A stretch of 53,118 nucleotides of DNA from Lacticaseibacillus zeae DSM 20178 = KCTC 3804 (GTDB lineage: Bacteria; Bacillota; Bacilli; Lactobacillales; Lactobacillaceae), in assembly GCF_000260435.1 (NCBI RefSeq), contig NZ_BACQ01000079.1, positions 1 to 53,118 on the forward strand, given 5' to 3'. Shown here one piece after another: positions 34,290 through 43,837 of the stretch; the stretch's first letter is position 1; every line of letters starts with the position of its first letter. The position numbers and the translations under genes were made by a program. Below the pieces are notes generated by a model. The model was not told the DNA's origin, ran no database searches, and saw only the letters and a program-made list of their open reading frames with translations.

Positions 34290-37040
34290 CTACTGACCGC
34301 TGCCAGTTGTAGCAGGTGTGGTTTGCTGATTATTGGTCGTTGTGCCACCAGTCGTGTTACCGCCAGTCGTTGTCGTGCCGGTACCGGTTGTTTCACCGCC
34401 AGTGCCAGTTGCGCCGTTCGTCCCGCCAGTACCCGTGGTTTGCGGTTCACTTGGCTGGTTTTCGGAGGTTCCTTGCTGGTTTTTCTGGCTGGAAGGCACC
34501 GTGACGCTAGGCGTTTGGCTGCTTTCAGTTGTGGCCGGTGTCGTAGTTTCAGGCGTGATCGGTGTTTCCTGATGCTCTTTTTTGGCTTCGGTCGAGCGAC
34601 CATTAGCGTCAGAAACCTGGCCATAGCCATTACTTTTACCGTTGAGATGGTCATAGAACAATTGATAATTGTCTTTGCTGCCACCGATGCCAAATTCGGC
34701 TTTCGCAGTTGGCTCCCAATCATTGTAGAGGCTGGTAACGGTTGATCCGCCTGTATGGTAAGTCCGCCCGTTAAAAGTTAAGGTGCCAGCCGGTTGTCCG
34801 GTTTGTTTATCGACAATGACGGACTTGACGGTACTTGGTCGGGCTAGCTTTTTGTCAACTTTAAATTGCTTAGGGATGGTGTGATAAACCGCATTGGCTA
34901 ACTTCGACCAGTAAGCTTCGTTGGTCATGGAGCTATTTTCATCAAGCGTGTAGTTGGTACCGTTGCTGTTGTCATGACCCATCCAACTGGCAATGGTGAC
35001 ACCCGGCGTTGAACCGATAAACCAAATATCGCGGAAATCGTTGCTGGTACCGGTTTTCCCGATCAGGTTGTCCGTATTGAAGCGCAGCTGATAGTTCAGG
35101 CTCTCGGCAGTCCCTGATTCAACCACGTTTTTCAACATTTGATTCATGATGTAGTTCGTACCTTTGGAGAAAACCTTGGTCTTTTTAACCTGATGGCGGT
35201 AGATGGCATGGCCTGAAGGATCGACGATTTCAGAGATGACATAAGCTGGTACGTGTTCGCCTTGATTGGCAAAAGTGGAAAAAGCGCTGGCTTGTTCCTT
35301 GACGTCGACGCCATAATCGGTACCGCCCAAGGCTAGACCGAGCTGGCTGTAATCGTTATCCGTGAGGGTATCGATGCCCATTTTTTCCATGTAGCTTTTG
35401 ACATTGACGTTCGGCTTGATGTGTTTATACAGATTAACTGCCGGAATGTTGTAGGATTGGGCAAGCGCTTCGGTGGCAGGGATGAACCGATTTTGAATCT
35501 GGTCGCCGTAATCGGTAACGCTGTAATTGTTGCCGAGGTTGGTCTTGGAGTCAGCCAAAGCGGTTTGGGAACCGATGACTTTTTGATCGATCGCCGGTGC
35601 ATACACCAAAAGCGGTTTGATGGTGGAGCCGGGAGAACGTAAGGTGTAAATGTGATTGAGTTCACCTGAGACCCCGCCAACGAAACCGAGAACAGCGCCG
35701 GTTTGGTTGTCCAACACGACAGAGCCGTTTTGAACCGGATGCTTAACGGTTTCGGTTTCGCCGGTTTTAGGATTGATCTGAGTGCTGGTGTAGGTTTGAC
35801 CGAATGTATTTCGCGTGGCGCGCATCACAAATTGCATCCGATCGTACACGTTCTTGTTGATGGTACTTTTGATTTGGTAATTTTTGGAAGCGAAAAGATC
35901 GCCTGCTTGCCTCAAATAGTCGTTGTTTAAGGCATTGTCTTTGGCAAGGTCGGCAGCAGAGTGACCATCATTTTGGGCTAATTTCTCAGCTAATAATGAT
36001 TTAGCTTCACTGAGCACCATGTTGTAGACATACCCATACTCATTGTCATCCTGTTCGGCATTTTCCGGCTTGAGGAACGCGCCTTTTAGATCGAATGACT
36101 TGGCTGCAACATACTGCTTGTGACTGATGACGCCAGCTCGATACATCCGAAACAGCACGGTCTGTTGCCGATTAATGCCGGATTTAAGGCTGGCTTTTAG
36201 TTGACCGTTGGCAGTATACGGCGTGTAAACAAACGGACTCTGCGGCAAGCCAGCAATAAAGGCGGCTTACGGCAGGTTCACTTGACTGGCAGAGACGCCA
36301 AAAAGTCCTTGCGCAGCTGCTTCGACGCCGGCAATGTTTTGCCCCTTGTTGTTCCGACCCAGCGTGGCGACATTCAGATAAGTTTCCAGGATTTCGTTCT
36401 TGCTGAAATGATTCTTTAGGCGCCGCGCCAACATGATCTCCGCGGCTTTACGTTTGAAGGTTGTCTCTGAGTTCAAAAACATCATTTTGACAACCTGCTG
36501 CGTTAAAGTCGAGCCGCCAGTTTGGTTACCCATGCCGGTTAAATCGGAAAAGAAAGCCCGAATCACCGCCTTGGGCACAACCCCGTCATGACGGTAAAAG
36601 TCCTCGTCTTCAGTGGCAATGATCGCCTTGGTTAGCCACGGCGACATGTCGTTAAGGCTGACTTTTGTGGAATACAAGTCGCTTTTGACGTCACTGAGCT
36701 TAACGTTATGTGCAAAATACATACTTGAAGTACGGCTGGTGTTGGATAGCGTTGCCTTCATTGCTGCTTCGGTCGGAATCGGCGTTGCATCGATAATCGA
36801 CACAAAATAGCCGCCAAATAAGCCGAGCCCGAAAACAGCCGCAATGCCTAAAACGCCTAATAAGTAATAGACAATACTTTTGATACTTTGAAGCGTGACA
36901 TTACCGTAAAAAACAATGGCAGTCTTACCCGTTAAATGTTTGGAATCAGCTTTGGAATCAGGACGCCGCGTCACGAATGCCGTGAACCAGCGGCGAAATC
37001 GAGTCCCAAGCGTCTTGACCCGATCGACGAACTTTTTCAA
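34290..37040 (-). pseudogene. Class A penicillin-binding protein interrupted by an in-frame TAA
   Basis: One reading frame of about 916 codons with a TAA at 36267-36269 (codon 258), where the family has Glu: NLP-stop-AAFIAGLPQSP. Before the stop lie a membrane helix (about 72-95) and the GT51 motifs ATEDEDFYRHDG, GGSTLTQQVVKMM and KNHFSKNEILETYLN. After it are transpeptidase motifs SPGSTIKP (catalytic Ser), SYNIPAVN and IGKTGTSND, then a Thr/Gly/Gln-rich tail. No frameshift is seen. The start is TTG 37040 behind AAGGTGGG. The likely ancestor is PBP2A/1A type. An internal TTG at 36248 lacks a ribosome site. Confidence 0.9.
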
Positions 37041-37125
37041 GTGCTTGTCCCACCTTAAATTTTGGTCTAATACTCCTTAGTATACCGTAAAAATAAAGCG
37101 GATTCTAATACTGTTGGCAAGAGCG

Positions 37126-37242
37126 TGAGCGTGGCCGGTTAGAAAGCGGAGCATAAGTGGCCTTGGGCGTGATGGCCGGTCTTTGGCCATTGCGACCAAG
37201 GTCCTTATACGCAGACTTCTGCGCCGGTGAACGTGTTTCGGA
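37126..37242. repeat. Intergenic palindromic repeat, full copy
   Basis: It runs from GAGCGTGAGCGTGGCCGG to GGTGAACGTGTTTCGGAG. The centre pairs GGCCTTGGGCGTGATGGCC with GGCCATTGCGACCAAGGTCC imperfectly. The orientation is reverse relative to the alaS-leader copy. Confidence 0.85.
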
Positions 37243-37325
37243 GAGCATCGGTAAACGGGCCGGTCTTTGACCATTGCGACCAAGATTCTTATACGCAGAC
37301 TTCTGCGCCAGAGAATGCGTTTGTG
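37243..37325. repeat. Intergenic palindromic repeat, half copy
   Basis: It matches only the second half of the preceding unit (CCGGTCTTTGACCATTGCGA, then TTCTTATACGCAGACTTCTG, then GAGAATGCGTTTGTGG). Confidence 0.8.
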
Positions 37326-37429
37326 GAAAGCGCCAGTTTCTGTTTGCGAGAACGCACTTCAAAACCAACTTGTCTGTTTGTCCTCACCATTCATAAGTTC
37401 AAGCGGCTTCACTTGCGACCCGCGTTGTG

Positions 37430-37457
37430 TTGTGCAAGACTGATAACTATATAAAAT
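37430..37457 (+). promoter_or_regulatory. Promoter for the HAD hydrolase gene
   Basis: TTGTGC (37430-37435), 16 bases, TAAAAT (37452-37457), 26 bases before the ATG. Confidence 0.55.
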
Positions 37458-37482
37458 AAGCGAGCGAGAACAGGAGTCAGTT

Positions 37483-38166
37483 ATGTACCGAGTTATTTTG
37501 TTTGATGTAGACGATACCTTGTTGGATTTTAAAGCAGGGGAACTAAAAAGCCTGGCTAAGATGTTTGCCAGGCTTAAATTACCATATACGCCGCGGATTG
37601 AGGCGAGTTATTTGAAAATCAATGCTGATCTGTGGCGTGATTACGAAGCAGGCCGGATTACGCGACCGGAATTGTTTGACGTGCGATTTGCCAAGCTGTT
37701 TCGCCATCATCATTTGAACGCCGATCCCCATTTGGCTGAACGGACATATCACCATTTTCTGGATCAGGAAGCGATTTTACTGCCACGCGTGACGGAAACT
37801 CTGGATGCTTTAAAAGACTATCGGCTGTTTATCGTCAGCAATGGCATTGAGCCGGTCCAGCGTGAGCGTCTGGCAACCAGCGGCTTAATTGATTATTTTG
37901 AGGACATCTTTGTTTCCGATAGTGTCGGGAGTCCGAAGCCGACCGTGGCGTTTTTTGATTATGTTGCCAAGCGAATTCCCCGGTTCAATCGACATGAAAC
38001 ATTGATTATGGGCGATTCGTTGACGTCGGACATTCAAGGCGGCATCAACGGCAAGATTGATTCAATCTGGTTCAATCCGCATTTTCAACCTAATCGCGAG
38101 CAGATAACGCCGACTTATCAGCTGAATGAATTCAGTGATTTGACGAAATTACTGCTGGCAAACTAG
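37483..38166 (+). CDS. HAD-superfamily phosphatase, YjjG/YfnB type
   Basis: 227 residues with HAD motifs ILFDVDDTLLDF (nucleophile Asp), FIVSNGIEPVQ, PKPTVAFFDY (Lys) and MGDSLTSDIQGG. A helical cap lies between the first two. YjjG-like enzymes dephosphorylate nucleoside 5'-monophosphates, including non-canonical pyrimidines; the substrate here is inferred. It stands alone between convergent and divergent neighbours. Confidence 0.9.
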   Translation: MYRVILFDVDDTLLDFKAGELKSLAKMFARLKLPYTPRIEASYLKINADLWRDYEAGRITRPELFDVRFAKLFRHHHLNADPHLAERTYHHFLDQEAILLPRVTETLDALKDYRLFIVSNGIEPVQRERLATSGLIDYFEDIFVSDSVGSPKPTVAFFDYVAKRIPRFNRHETLIMGDSLTSDIQGGINGKIDSIWFNPHFQPNREQITPTYQLNEFSDLTKLLLAN

Positions 38167-38178
38167 ACGATGTGTGGC

Positions 38179-38925
38179 TTAATCGACCAAGCGAATGGTG
38201 CCAGTTGTGACGACCATTGTTCCTTGGGCCGTTTTTAACAGCAAGGCACCATTGTCATCGAACCCGCTGATGATTCCGGTCAGCGGGTTTTGTGTGCTGC
38301 TAACCGTGATTTGCCGACCGATCCAGGCAGCCTTCGTGCGATAAATCGGCATAATGGTGTCAGGATTTGCAAACAACCGCATGAGATTCGTCAAGAAACG
38401 GCCGGCAAGCTCCGGACGCGGATCGGTGCTAGGCTTTTCATCAAGAAGGGTGGTAATCGGCTGATCGGTTGGTAAAGGCGCTGTCGGGGTTGGGAAGATG
38501 TCAACGCCGACGCCAAGCACCACAGCATTTTGTTCGAGCAATGCTTCTGCCAAAATACCGGCAACCTTTTGGCCGTTTTTTTGCAAGTCGTTGACCCATT
38601 TAATGGCGGTGGCAATACCAAATTGGGTTTCAATGGCTTGCTGCAAAGCGACACCTGCAGCCGGCGTGATTAAGGCACGGCTGATTTGCGGGTGGAAGGC
38701 GTAACTCAGATAGAGACCGGCATCGGCAGGACTGGCAAAGGGTTTGCCATGGCGTCCGACACCGGCAGTTTGTTCACCGGCAATTAGAATTTGCGGCAAC
38801 GTTGCTCCGTTTTGAACCGTTTGTTTTAAAACCGTATTGGTCGAGGTTACCGTTGCTTGCGTGGCCACTGCTGCGCGCAGGTGCGGATCATCTAACCATG
38901 GATCTAAGCTATCAGGCGTTAACAT
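38179..38925 (-). CDS. birA: Biotin--[acetyl-CoA-carboxylase] ligase
   Basis: 248 residues covering the catalytic domain only: TVTSTNTVLKQ near residue 27, the AMP/biotin loop AGEQTAGVGRHGKPFASP near residue 49 (normally GRGRxGR), KWVNDLQKNGQKVAGIL near residue 109, and a C-terminal SH3-like part. It lacks the N-terminal HTH of bifunctional BirA, so it cannot repress DNA by itself. It attaches biotin to carboxylase subunits. AAAGGAAGC lies before the ATG. Confidence 0.92.
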   Translation of the reverse strand: MLTPDSLDPWLDDPHLRAAVATQATVTSTNTVLKQTVQNGATLPQILIAGEQTAGVGRHGKPFASPADAGLYLSYAFHPQISRALITPAAGVALQQAIETQFGIATAIKWVNDLQKNGQKVAGILAEALLEQNAVVLGVGVDIFPTPTAPLPTDQPITTLLDEKPSTDPRPELAGRFLTNLMRLFANPDTIMPIYRTKAAWIGRQITVSSTQNPLTGIISGFDDNGALLLKTAQGTMVVTTGTIRLVD

Positions 38926-38956
38926 AAGAAAGCTTCCTTTCTGGGATTAATCGCAA

Positions 38957-38992
38957 GTGCGCCAGAAGTCAGGTGGCAGACTTCTGGCGCAC
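38957..38992. other. Perfect 14 bp hairpin between pepV and birA
   Basis: GTGCGCCAGAAGTC and GACTTCTGGCGCAC with an 8-base loop. No T-run follows on either strand, so it may stabilise RNA or pause transcription instead of terminating it. Confidence 0.7.
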
Positions 38993-39079
38993 AGGCATGA
39001 GTATGAATTTTAAAACTTGCCAAGAACAGTTATCAGTAATGTGAACACTGATTACATTTTAAAAATACAGAGACTTAGC

Positions 39080-40480
39080 TTATTTGACTAAGCGGCTGAT
39101 TGCGTCGGCGTAATCAGCCGCTGTGATGATATCTTTAATTGGCATGTACTCATTCGCCTGATGCATGACATTTTCCTGTCCCGGCATCTGGGCTCCGAAA
39201 GCGACACCCCGTTTGATGATTCGGCCATAGGTACCGCCACCGATGACTTGTTCGTGACCGGCAATACCAGTGTGGTCAGTGAAAGTTTGCAATAGGGTTT
39301 TAACCAGCGGATCGTCACCAGGAACATAGTGCGGCTCCTGTGCATGACCACTCAGCGTCACGTCGAATTGTTCAGCACCGACCGCGCTTTCAATTTGATC
39401 ACGGATTTTATCAGCATCGGTGCCTTGCGGATAACGGACATTAACCAACACACTTTGTTCGCCATCCTGGGTAAACGTGAAGATATCCGGGCTAGCAGTT
39501 AGCTCGCCCATTAGTTTGTCCGTGTAGTTGATACCTAAGTGGTGGCCGCGTGAATCTAAATGCAGGTATTTGGCGACCATGGTCAGATACGCTTTGCCCG
39601 CCGGATCAAAAGGCAGATCAGCTAGCAAGCTTGCCAGATAAGTGGCGGCATTCTTGCCATCCTTTGGTTCCTGGGCATGTGCACCTTTACCTACGATTTC
39701 AATCGTTGTAGGATTACCCAACGTCAAGGTGAGTTTGACACCTTGCTGATCGGCCCAGTCGTTGACTTGAGTCGCAAAGCTTTCAGGCAAGTCGCCGGTA
39801 ATGGTTGCTTTTGCTTCTTGCGGAACCATATTTGGTCGAATACCCGCCGAAAATTCATTCAAAGTCAGTTGGGCTTCTGCTGCAGCAACCGGTTTTTGCA
39901 CGATTTTGAAGCTGGCAATGCCTTTTTCACCGTTGATAATTGGAAATTCGGCATCAGGAGAAAAGCCAAAATCCGGTGCCGGTTCGCTTTCGAGATACCG
40001 ATGCATGCCAACCCAATCGGATTCTTCATCGGTTCCAAGGATAAAGTGAATCTTTTTATTGATCGGCAGGCCCAGATCGCGGACGAGTTTCAATGCATAG
40101 TAAGCAGCAATGCTCGGTCCTTTGTCATCGCTGGTGCCACGACCGTAAATCTTACCATCGCGAATCACCGGGTCAAATGGATCGGTTTGCCAACCGGGTC
40201 CGGCGGGAACAACATCGACATGCCCAAATAGTCCTAAAGTTTCAGGACCGCTGCCTAACTCGATCCGACCGGCAACATGGTCCACATTGAGCGTCTTAAA
40301 ACCATCCCGCTCGGCAATTGCCAAGAAGGCATCCAACGCTTTTGCCGGACCGGGTCCAAGGGGATATTCTGCGGTTTTGTGCGCGGTATCGCGCTCGGAG
40401 TTGATCTTCAACAGTGTCGTGAGATCAGAAAGAAGCTGGGGTTCTAATTTTTCTGCTTCCTGCTGCCAATTAATTGCCAT
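39080..40480 (-). CDS. pepV: Dipeptidase PepV
   Basis: 466 residues of the M20 family. Zinc ligands lie in LGLFGHVDVVPAG (His, Asp), GRGTSDDKGPSIAAYYALK (bridging Asp), GTDEESDWVG (catalytic and binding Glu) and FSPDAEFP. The C-terminal GGGTYGRIIKRG is typical of PepV. It hydrolyses a broad range of dipeptides in the cytoplasm, part of the lactobacillus proteolytic system. The ribosome site is AAAGTAGGTTAACCTC, weaker than most here. Confidence 0.96.
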   Translation of the reverse strand: MAINWQQEAEKLEPQLLSDLTTLLKINSERDTAHKTAEYPLGPGPAKALDAFLAIAERDGFKTLNVDHVAGRIELGSGPETLGLFGHVDVVPAGPGWQTDPFDPVIRDGKIYGRGTSDDKGPSIAAYYALKLVRDLGLPINKKIHFILGTDEESDWVGMHRYLESEPAPDFGFSPDAEFPIINGEKGIASFKIVQKPVAAAEAQLTLNEFSAGIRPNMVPQEAKATITGDLPESFATQVNDWADQQGVKLTLTLGNPTTIEIVGKGAHAQEPKDGKNAATYLASLLADLPFDPAGKAYLTMVAKYLHLDSRGHHLGINYTDKLMGELTASPDIFTFTQDGEQSVLVNVRYPQGTDADKIRDQIESAVGAEQFDVTLSGHAQEPHYVPGDDPLVKTLLQTFTDHTGIAGHEQVIGGGTYGRIIKRGVAFGAQMPGQENVMHQANEYMPIKDIITAADYADAISRLVK

Positions 40481-40635
40481 GAGGTTAACCTACTTTCTTT
40501 CTATCGTTGTCTTTAGAATAGCATGTTTGTTCCACGGAAACGACTGAATCATTCGGAGAAAATGGAAAAGTGGTCAAGATCCGGTGAAAAGCTTGTCATG
40601 ACGCGATTGTAAGCACACCCATGTCGTAACCCTTC

Positions 40636-41976
40636 TCAACCGATTTCAGTGACCCGAGCATTAAGCAAGGGGGTGTCAAATGCCGAATTGCCTAATGCCC
40701 AGTGGATGAGCGGCTTTTCTTTTAAGGGAATGCTGCGATAGAGCATGAGCCAGGTTGCCATGTTTTCGGCAGATGGCAACACTTGCACATCTTTGGCTTT
40801 TAACCAGCCTGCTTTGGTTTTTAAGTAGAGCCGGCTATTTTCGTAGCGTGCGGCCAGAACCCGGGCGCGCGTGTTGTCAGCAACATGCCCAGTAACATTT
40901 TGCTGATGCAGCGGGTTGGCATAAATCGGGGCATGGAAGCCGCGACTAGTGACGACGATTTTTTGGTGGAGAAACAGGCTGGCCCAGCCAGCTTGGGGTG
41001 CGAGGTTGATCGTTGTAGCTGGCACGAACGCGTTATCGCCGATTTGATAATACGTGTTGCCGGCAATGGTGACCATTGCAGAAATCGCAATTGGGGTTTG
41101 CGGTGCTAACTGTTCAGGACGTAACAGCGGTTGATAAGGGTTTTCGTAAACCGGAAGCGCCGAGACACTGGAGTTAGCGCCAAGATCGTTGATACTGGTG
41201 GTAACGGAAGCGGCTTTCAGCGCCTGAAATTCATGTCCAAGACTCGTATAGTTGGTCACGACACCATCAATGTTGAGGTTAACCAGCCAAGTCCACCGAT
41301 CACGATCCTCGTTCATCTCATCCCAGACGTACACTTTTTTGCCAAGGTCATGCAGCTGATTGACCAGCTGCGGCGTCACCAGATCCGAACTTAAATTAAT
41401 GCCGTCTACATAAGTCAATACATCAAAATTGATCCGTTTAAGCGAACCAACAATTAAAATCCGCGGCACAGAAGGCAAATCCGCCTGCAAGCGCTTGAGA
41501 CTGGCAGCCGAAAATGAATGGAACATGACGCGGTTTTCCATGTGATACTGTTTAATCAAAGCTGTAATTTTGTCTTCAAGGTGGGGATGCGGTTCGCCTT
41601 TAACGATTTTGGTTTCAATCAAGAATTTGTGGTTTGTCTGTTGCTCGTGAGCGAAAAGCTCTTCGAGGCTGTGAACCGGTTCGCCATTTTTGGTATGATA
41701 TTGCTGAAGTTGCGCAAAAGTGCTCTTGGCAATGGTCAGATTGGCGCCGGTCATGCGTTGAATCGTTGAATCGTGCTGGATCACGACCACGCCGTCAGCA
41801 CTTTCATGTACATCGAGTTCAACATAATCAGCGCCCTTGTTAAAAGCACTATCGAAACTTTGAAAAGTTTCTTCCGGATAGTTCAGCGGATCGCCACGGT
41901 GGCCAACCAGCGTAAACCCTGAAAGCAGAAGAAATAATGGCAGCAGCAAAACTGCCACAGTGAATCGTTTGCCCAT
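40636..41976 (-). CDS. Exported glycerophosphodiester phosphodiesterase with C-terminal SH3/GW-like region
   Basis: 446 residues from ATG 41976 (AAAGGAGCCGCC upstream). An N-terminal signal or anchor segment (FTVAVLLLPLFLLLSGFTLV) is followed by the GDPD catalytic domain (residues about 25-260): VGHRGDPLNYPEET, YVELDVHESADG and VIQHDSTIQ give the His/Arg, Glu/Asp and His residues. The last 170 residues look like two or three SH3/GW modules (ending KTKAGWLKAKDVQVL), suggesting attachment to the wall. It likely cleaves glycerophosphodiesters or teichoic-acid material outside the cell. Confidence 0.9.
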   Translation of the reverse strand: MGKRFTVAVLLLPLFLLLSGFTLVGHRGDPLNYPEETFQSFDSAFNKGADYVELDVHESADGVVVIQHDSTIQRMTGANLTIAKSTFAQLQQYHTKNGEPVHSLEELFAHEQQTNHKFLIETKIVKGEPHPHLEDKITALIKQYHMENRVMFHSFSAASLKRLQADLPSVPRILIVGSLKRINFDVLTYVDGINLSSDLVTPQLVNQLHDLGKKVYVWDEMNEDRDRWTWLVNLNIDGVVTNYTSLGHEFQALKAASVTTSINDLGANSSVSALPVYENPYQPLLRPEQLAPQTPIAISAMVTIAGNTYYQIGDNAFVPATTINLAPQAGWASLFLHQKIVVTSRGFHAPIYANPLHQQNVTGHVADNTRARVLAARYENSRLYLKTKAGWLKAKDVQVLPSAENMATWLMLYRSIPLKEKPLIHWALGNSAFDTPLLNARVTEIG

Positions 41977-42026
41977 ACAGGCGGCTCCTTTCCAGAAAAA
42001 AACATCATACCACAAACATAGCACAG

Positions 42027-42147
42027 TGAGCGCGAACCGGCGCGTTCAGAAGTCGGAGTGTAAGTGGCCTTGGGCGTAATGGCGGGCTTTGTCATTGCGA
42101 CCAAGGTCCTTACACGCAGGCTTCTGCGCCGGGGAGCGCGTTATAGA
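42027..42147. repeat. Intergenic palindromic repeat, full copy
   Basis: It runs from GTGAGCGCGAACCGGCGCG to GGGGAGCGCGTTATAG. The centre pairs GGCCTTGGGCGTAATGGCG with GTCATTGCGACCAAGGTCC imperfectly. It lies between divergent genes. Confidence 0.88.
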
Positions 42148-42253
42148 AGGAAATGCCAAACCACAAACCATTCGCTGCCGACAGAGCGACAGACACCAAC
42201 CGCGTGACGATAAACTCAAACCGAAATCAGCAAACAAATAAGGAGCGTCAAAG

Positions 42254-42568
42254 ATGGCAGAAAAATATCAGGTTTTTGATTTGATTCAGGAAATTACCCG
42301 GCTGGACGGGAGTCGCTATTTTGAACTGGGGAACGTCATGCTGAATGGCCGTGCCGAAAAGGCTTCTATGAAGGGCTTTATTAAGCGGGTGCGGATTGTT
42401 CAGCTGAACATTGCCCACTCAACCGCTGTGGCAACTTATGAAAAGTATATCAACGAGCATTATGAATTTCCGCCGGCTGATTTAACCAGTTGGGAAGAAT
42501 GGGACAAACCGGAAGGCCCGATTCGCGATGCTTACCATGAGATTCTCCGGCAAAATCATGTCGGGTAA
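42254..42568 (+). CDS. Small conserved protein of unknown function
   Basis: 104 residues, soluble, slightly basic in the middle (FIKRVRIVQLNIAHST) and acidic near the end (SWEEWDKPEGPIRD). A strong AAGGAGCGTCAAAG ribosome site supports translation. I recognise no domain. It is monocistronic between a repeat and the YibE-type operon promoter. Confidence 0.75.
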   Translation: MAEKYQVFDLIQEITRLDGSRYFELGNVMLNGRAEKASMKGFIKRVRIVQLNIAHSTAVATYEKYINEHYEFPPADLTSWEEWDKPEGPIRDAYHEILRQNHVG

Positions 42569-42712
42569 AATAGGACGATGAGGGTTTCTGCCGGCTCGGC
42601 ACTCGAGAGATAGATTTTAATAAAAACCTCAATTTTTTGAATAATTTCCGTGATTATCGCATAACCGGGCTTGTCAGCGTGACAATTTTCGCGGATAGGT
42701 CGGACACGCGCT

Positions 42713-42741
42713 TTGCGTCACATTGACGCTACTTATATAAT
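42713..42741 (+). promoter_or_regulatory. Promoter for the YibE/YibF-type operon
   Basis: TTGCGT (42713-42718), 17 bases, TATAAT (42736-42741), 28 bases before the GTG start. Confidence 0.65.
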
Positions 42742-42769
42742 GTAAGGCATATGAAAGCGAGGGATCCGC

Positions 42770-43837
42770 GTGAAGTATTTAGGTAAATGGCTTATCCCGT
42801 TCGTCGCGGCGATCGCGGTTTTTATTGGCATGCAATTTGACAGCGGTTTTTATACCAAGCCAGTGGGTCAGGTTGAAGCAGTTAAAGTGGTCAAAACCAC
42901 CAACCACCAAGACGAAGATCAAAACCATGACCGGCTGATCAAACAGCAGGTTCGTGTGCGTCTCCTGAATACCGCCAAACGCGGCAAACGCATTACCATG
43001 CATAATACATACTCGTTTAGCGGTGCGCTGGATAATGAACTTCGCGTGGGCGAGCAGGTTTTCCTGGATGTTGATAAAGGCGCCTATACCTTGAACAATG
43101 TGAAACGGGATGCGATTCTGGCGGCACTGCTGGTCTTGACTTTTGGTTTGATCTTTTTGGTCATGGGCCGGCGAGCGTGGTTAACGAGCATTAGCATTTT
43201 ACTTAACACGGTAATCTTCTTTGTCGCAGTTGAATGGGAGATCGGTAGTAAACAGTGGCAGGCGTGGTGGCTATTTGTTATTTTGGCGGTGATTTTCACT
43301 GTTTTGACGGCAGTGTTCATTGTCGGGTTCAAGCCGATTGCGGCAACTATTTCACTGGGGACGTTGTTAGCCACCGCGGCTGCAGTGGCACTTGGCTATG
43401 GCATAATGGCCCTGACCAATTACAACGGTATTCACTTTGAAGAGGTCAAATACGCCACCCAGACGCCGCAACTTTTATTCTTCGGTCAAATTGTGATCGG
43501 CTCTTTGGGCGCTGTGCTAGACGAGGCGAGTGATATTTCAGTTGCGATCTTTCAGCTTCATGACACGGCCAAGGAGCGGTTTCGGGCAGGGATGGCTATT
43601 GGCCGCAATGTCATGGGACCGCTGATTTCGGTTCTGTTTATGATTTTCATCGCCGATACGTTTATGGAATCGGTTTTGTGGATTCGCAATAATAACTCGA
43701 TTGCGCAAACGGTTATCTGGGTGATGGGGCTGGGATTTGCCCAGAGCCTCATCAGCGCGTTTGGCATTGTACTGGCGGTGCCGGTGACGAGCGGAATAGC
43801 AGCGATGATGGCTAAAATTAAGAAGGTGACAGCATGA
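42770..43837 (+). CDS. YibE/F-like membrane protein (first of a pair)
   Basis: 355 residues. An N-terminal membrane segment (LIPFVAAIAVFIGMQF) and an extracytoplasmic beta-rich part (residues about 25-110) are followed by seven or eight membrane helices. The conserved loop GSLGAVLDEASDISVAIFQL near residue 245 is the YibE/F hallmark. Function is unproven. The start is GTG 42770 behind GCGAGGG. It overlaps the next gene by 4 bases (ATGA). Confidence 0.85.
   Translation: MKYLGKWLIPFVAAIAVFIGMQFDSGFYTKPVGQVEAVKVVKTTNHQDEDQNHDRLIKQQVRVRLLNTAKRGKRITMHNTYSFSGALDNELRVGEQVFLDVDKGAYTLNNVKRDAILAALLVLTFGLIFLVMGRRAWLTSISILLNTVIFFVAVEWEIGSKQWQAWWLFVILAVIFTVLTAVFIVGFKPIAATISLGTLLATAAAVALGYGIMALTNYNGIHFEEVKYATQTPQLLFFGQIVIGSLGAVLDEASDISVAIFQLHDTAKERFRAGMAIGRNVMGPLISVLFMIFIADTFMESVLWIRNNNSIAQTVIWVMGLGFAQSLISAFGIVLAVPVTSGIAAMMAKIKKVTA

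Noticed and set aside
34284-34745. Open frames antisense to the penicillin-binding protein tail
   Set aside because: They are shadows of the Thr/Gly/Gln-rich low-complexity tail on the other strand.
36240-36275. Frameshift as the cause of the broken penicillin-binding protein
   Set aside because: Both parts are in the same frame and rejoin perfectly if the TAA is read as a sense codon, so it is a nonsense change.
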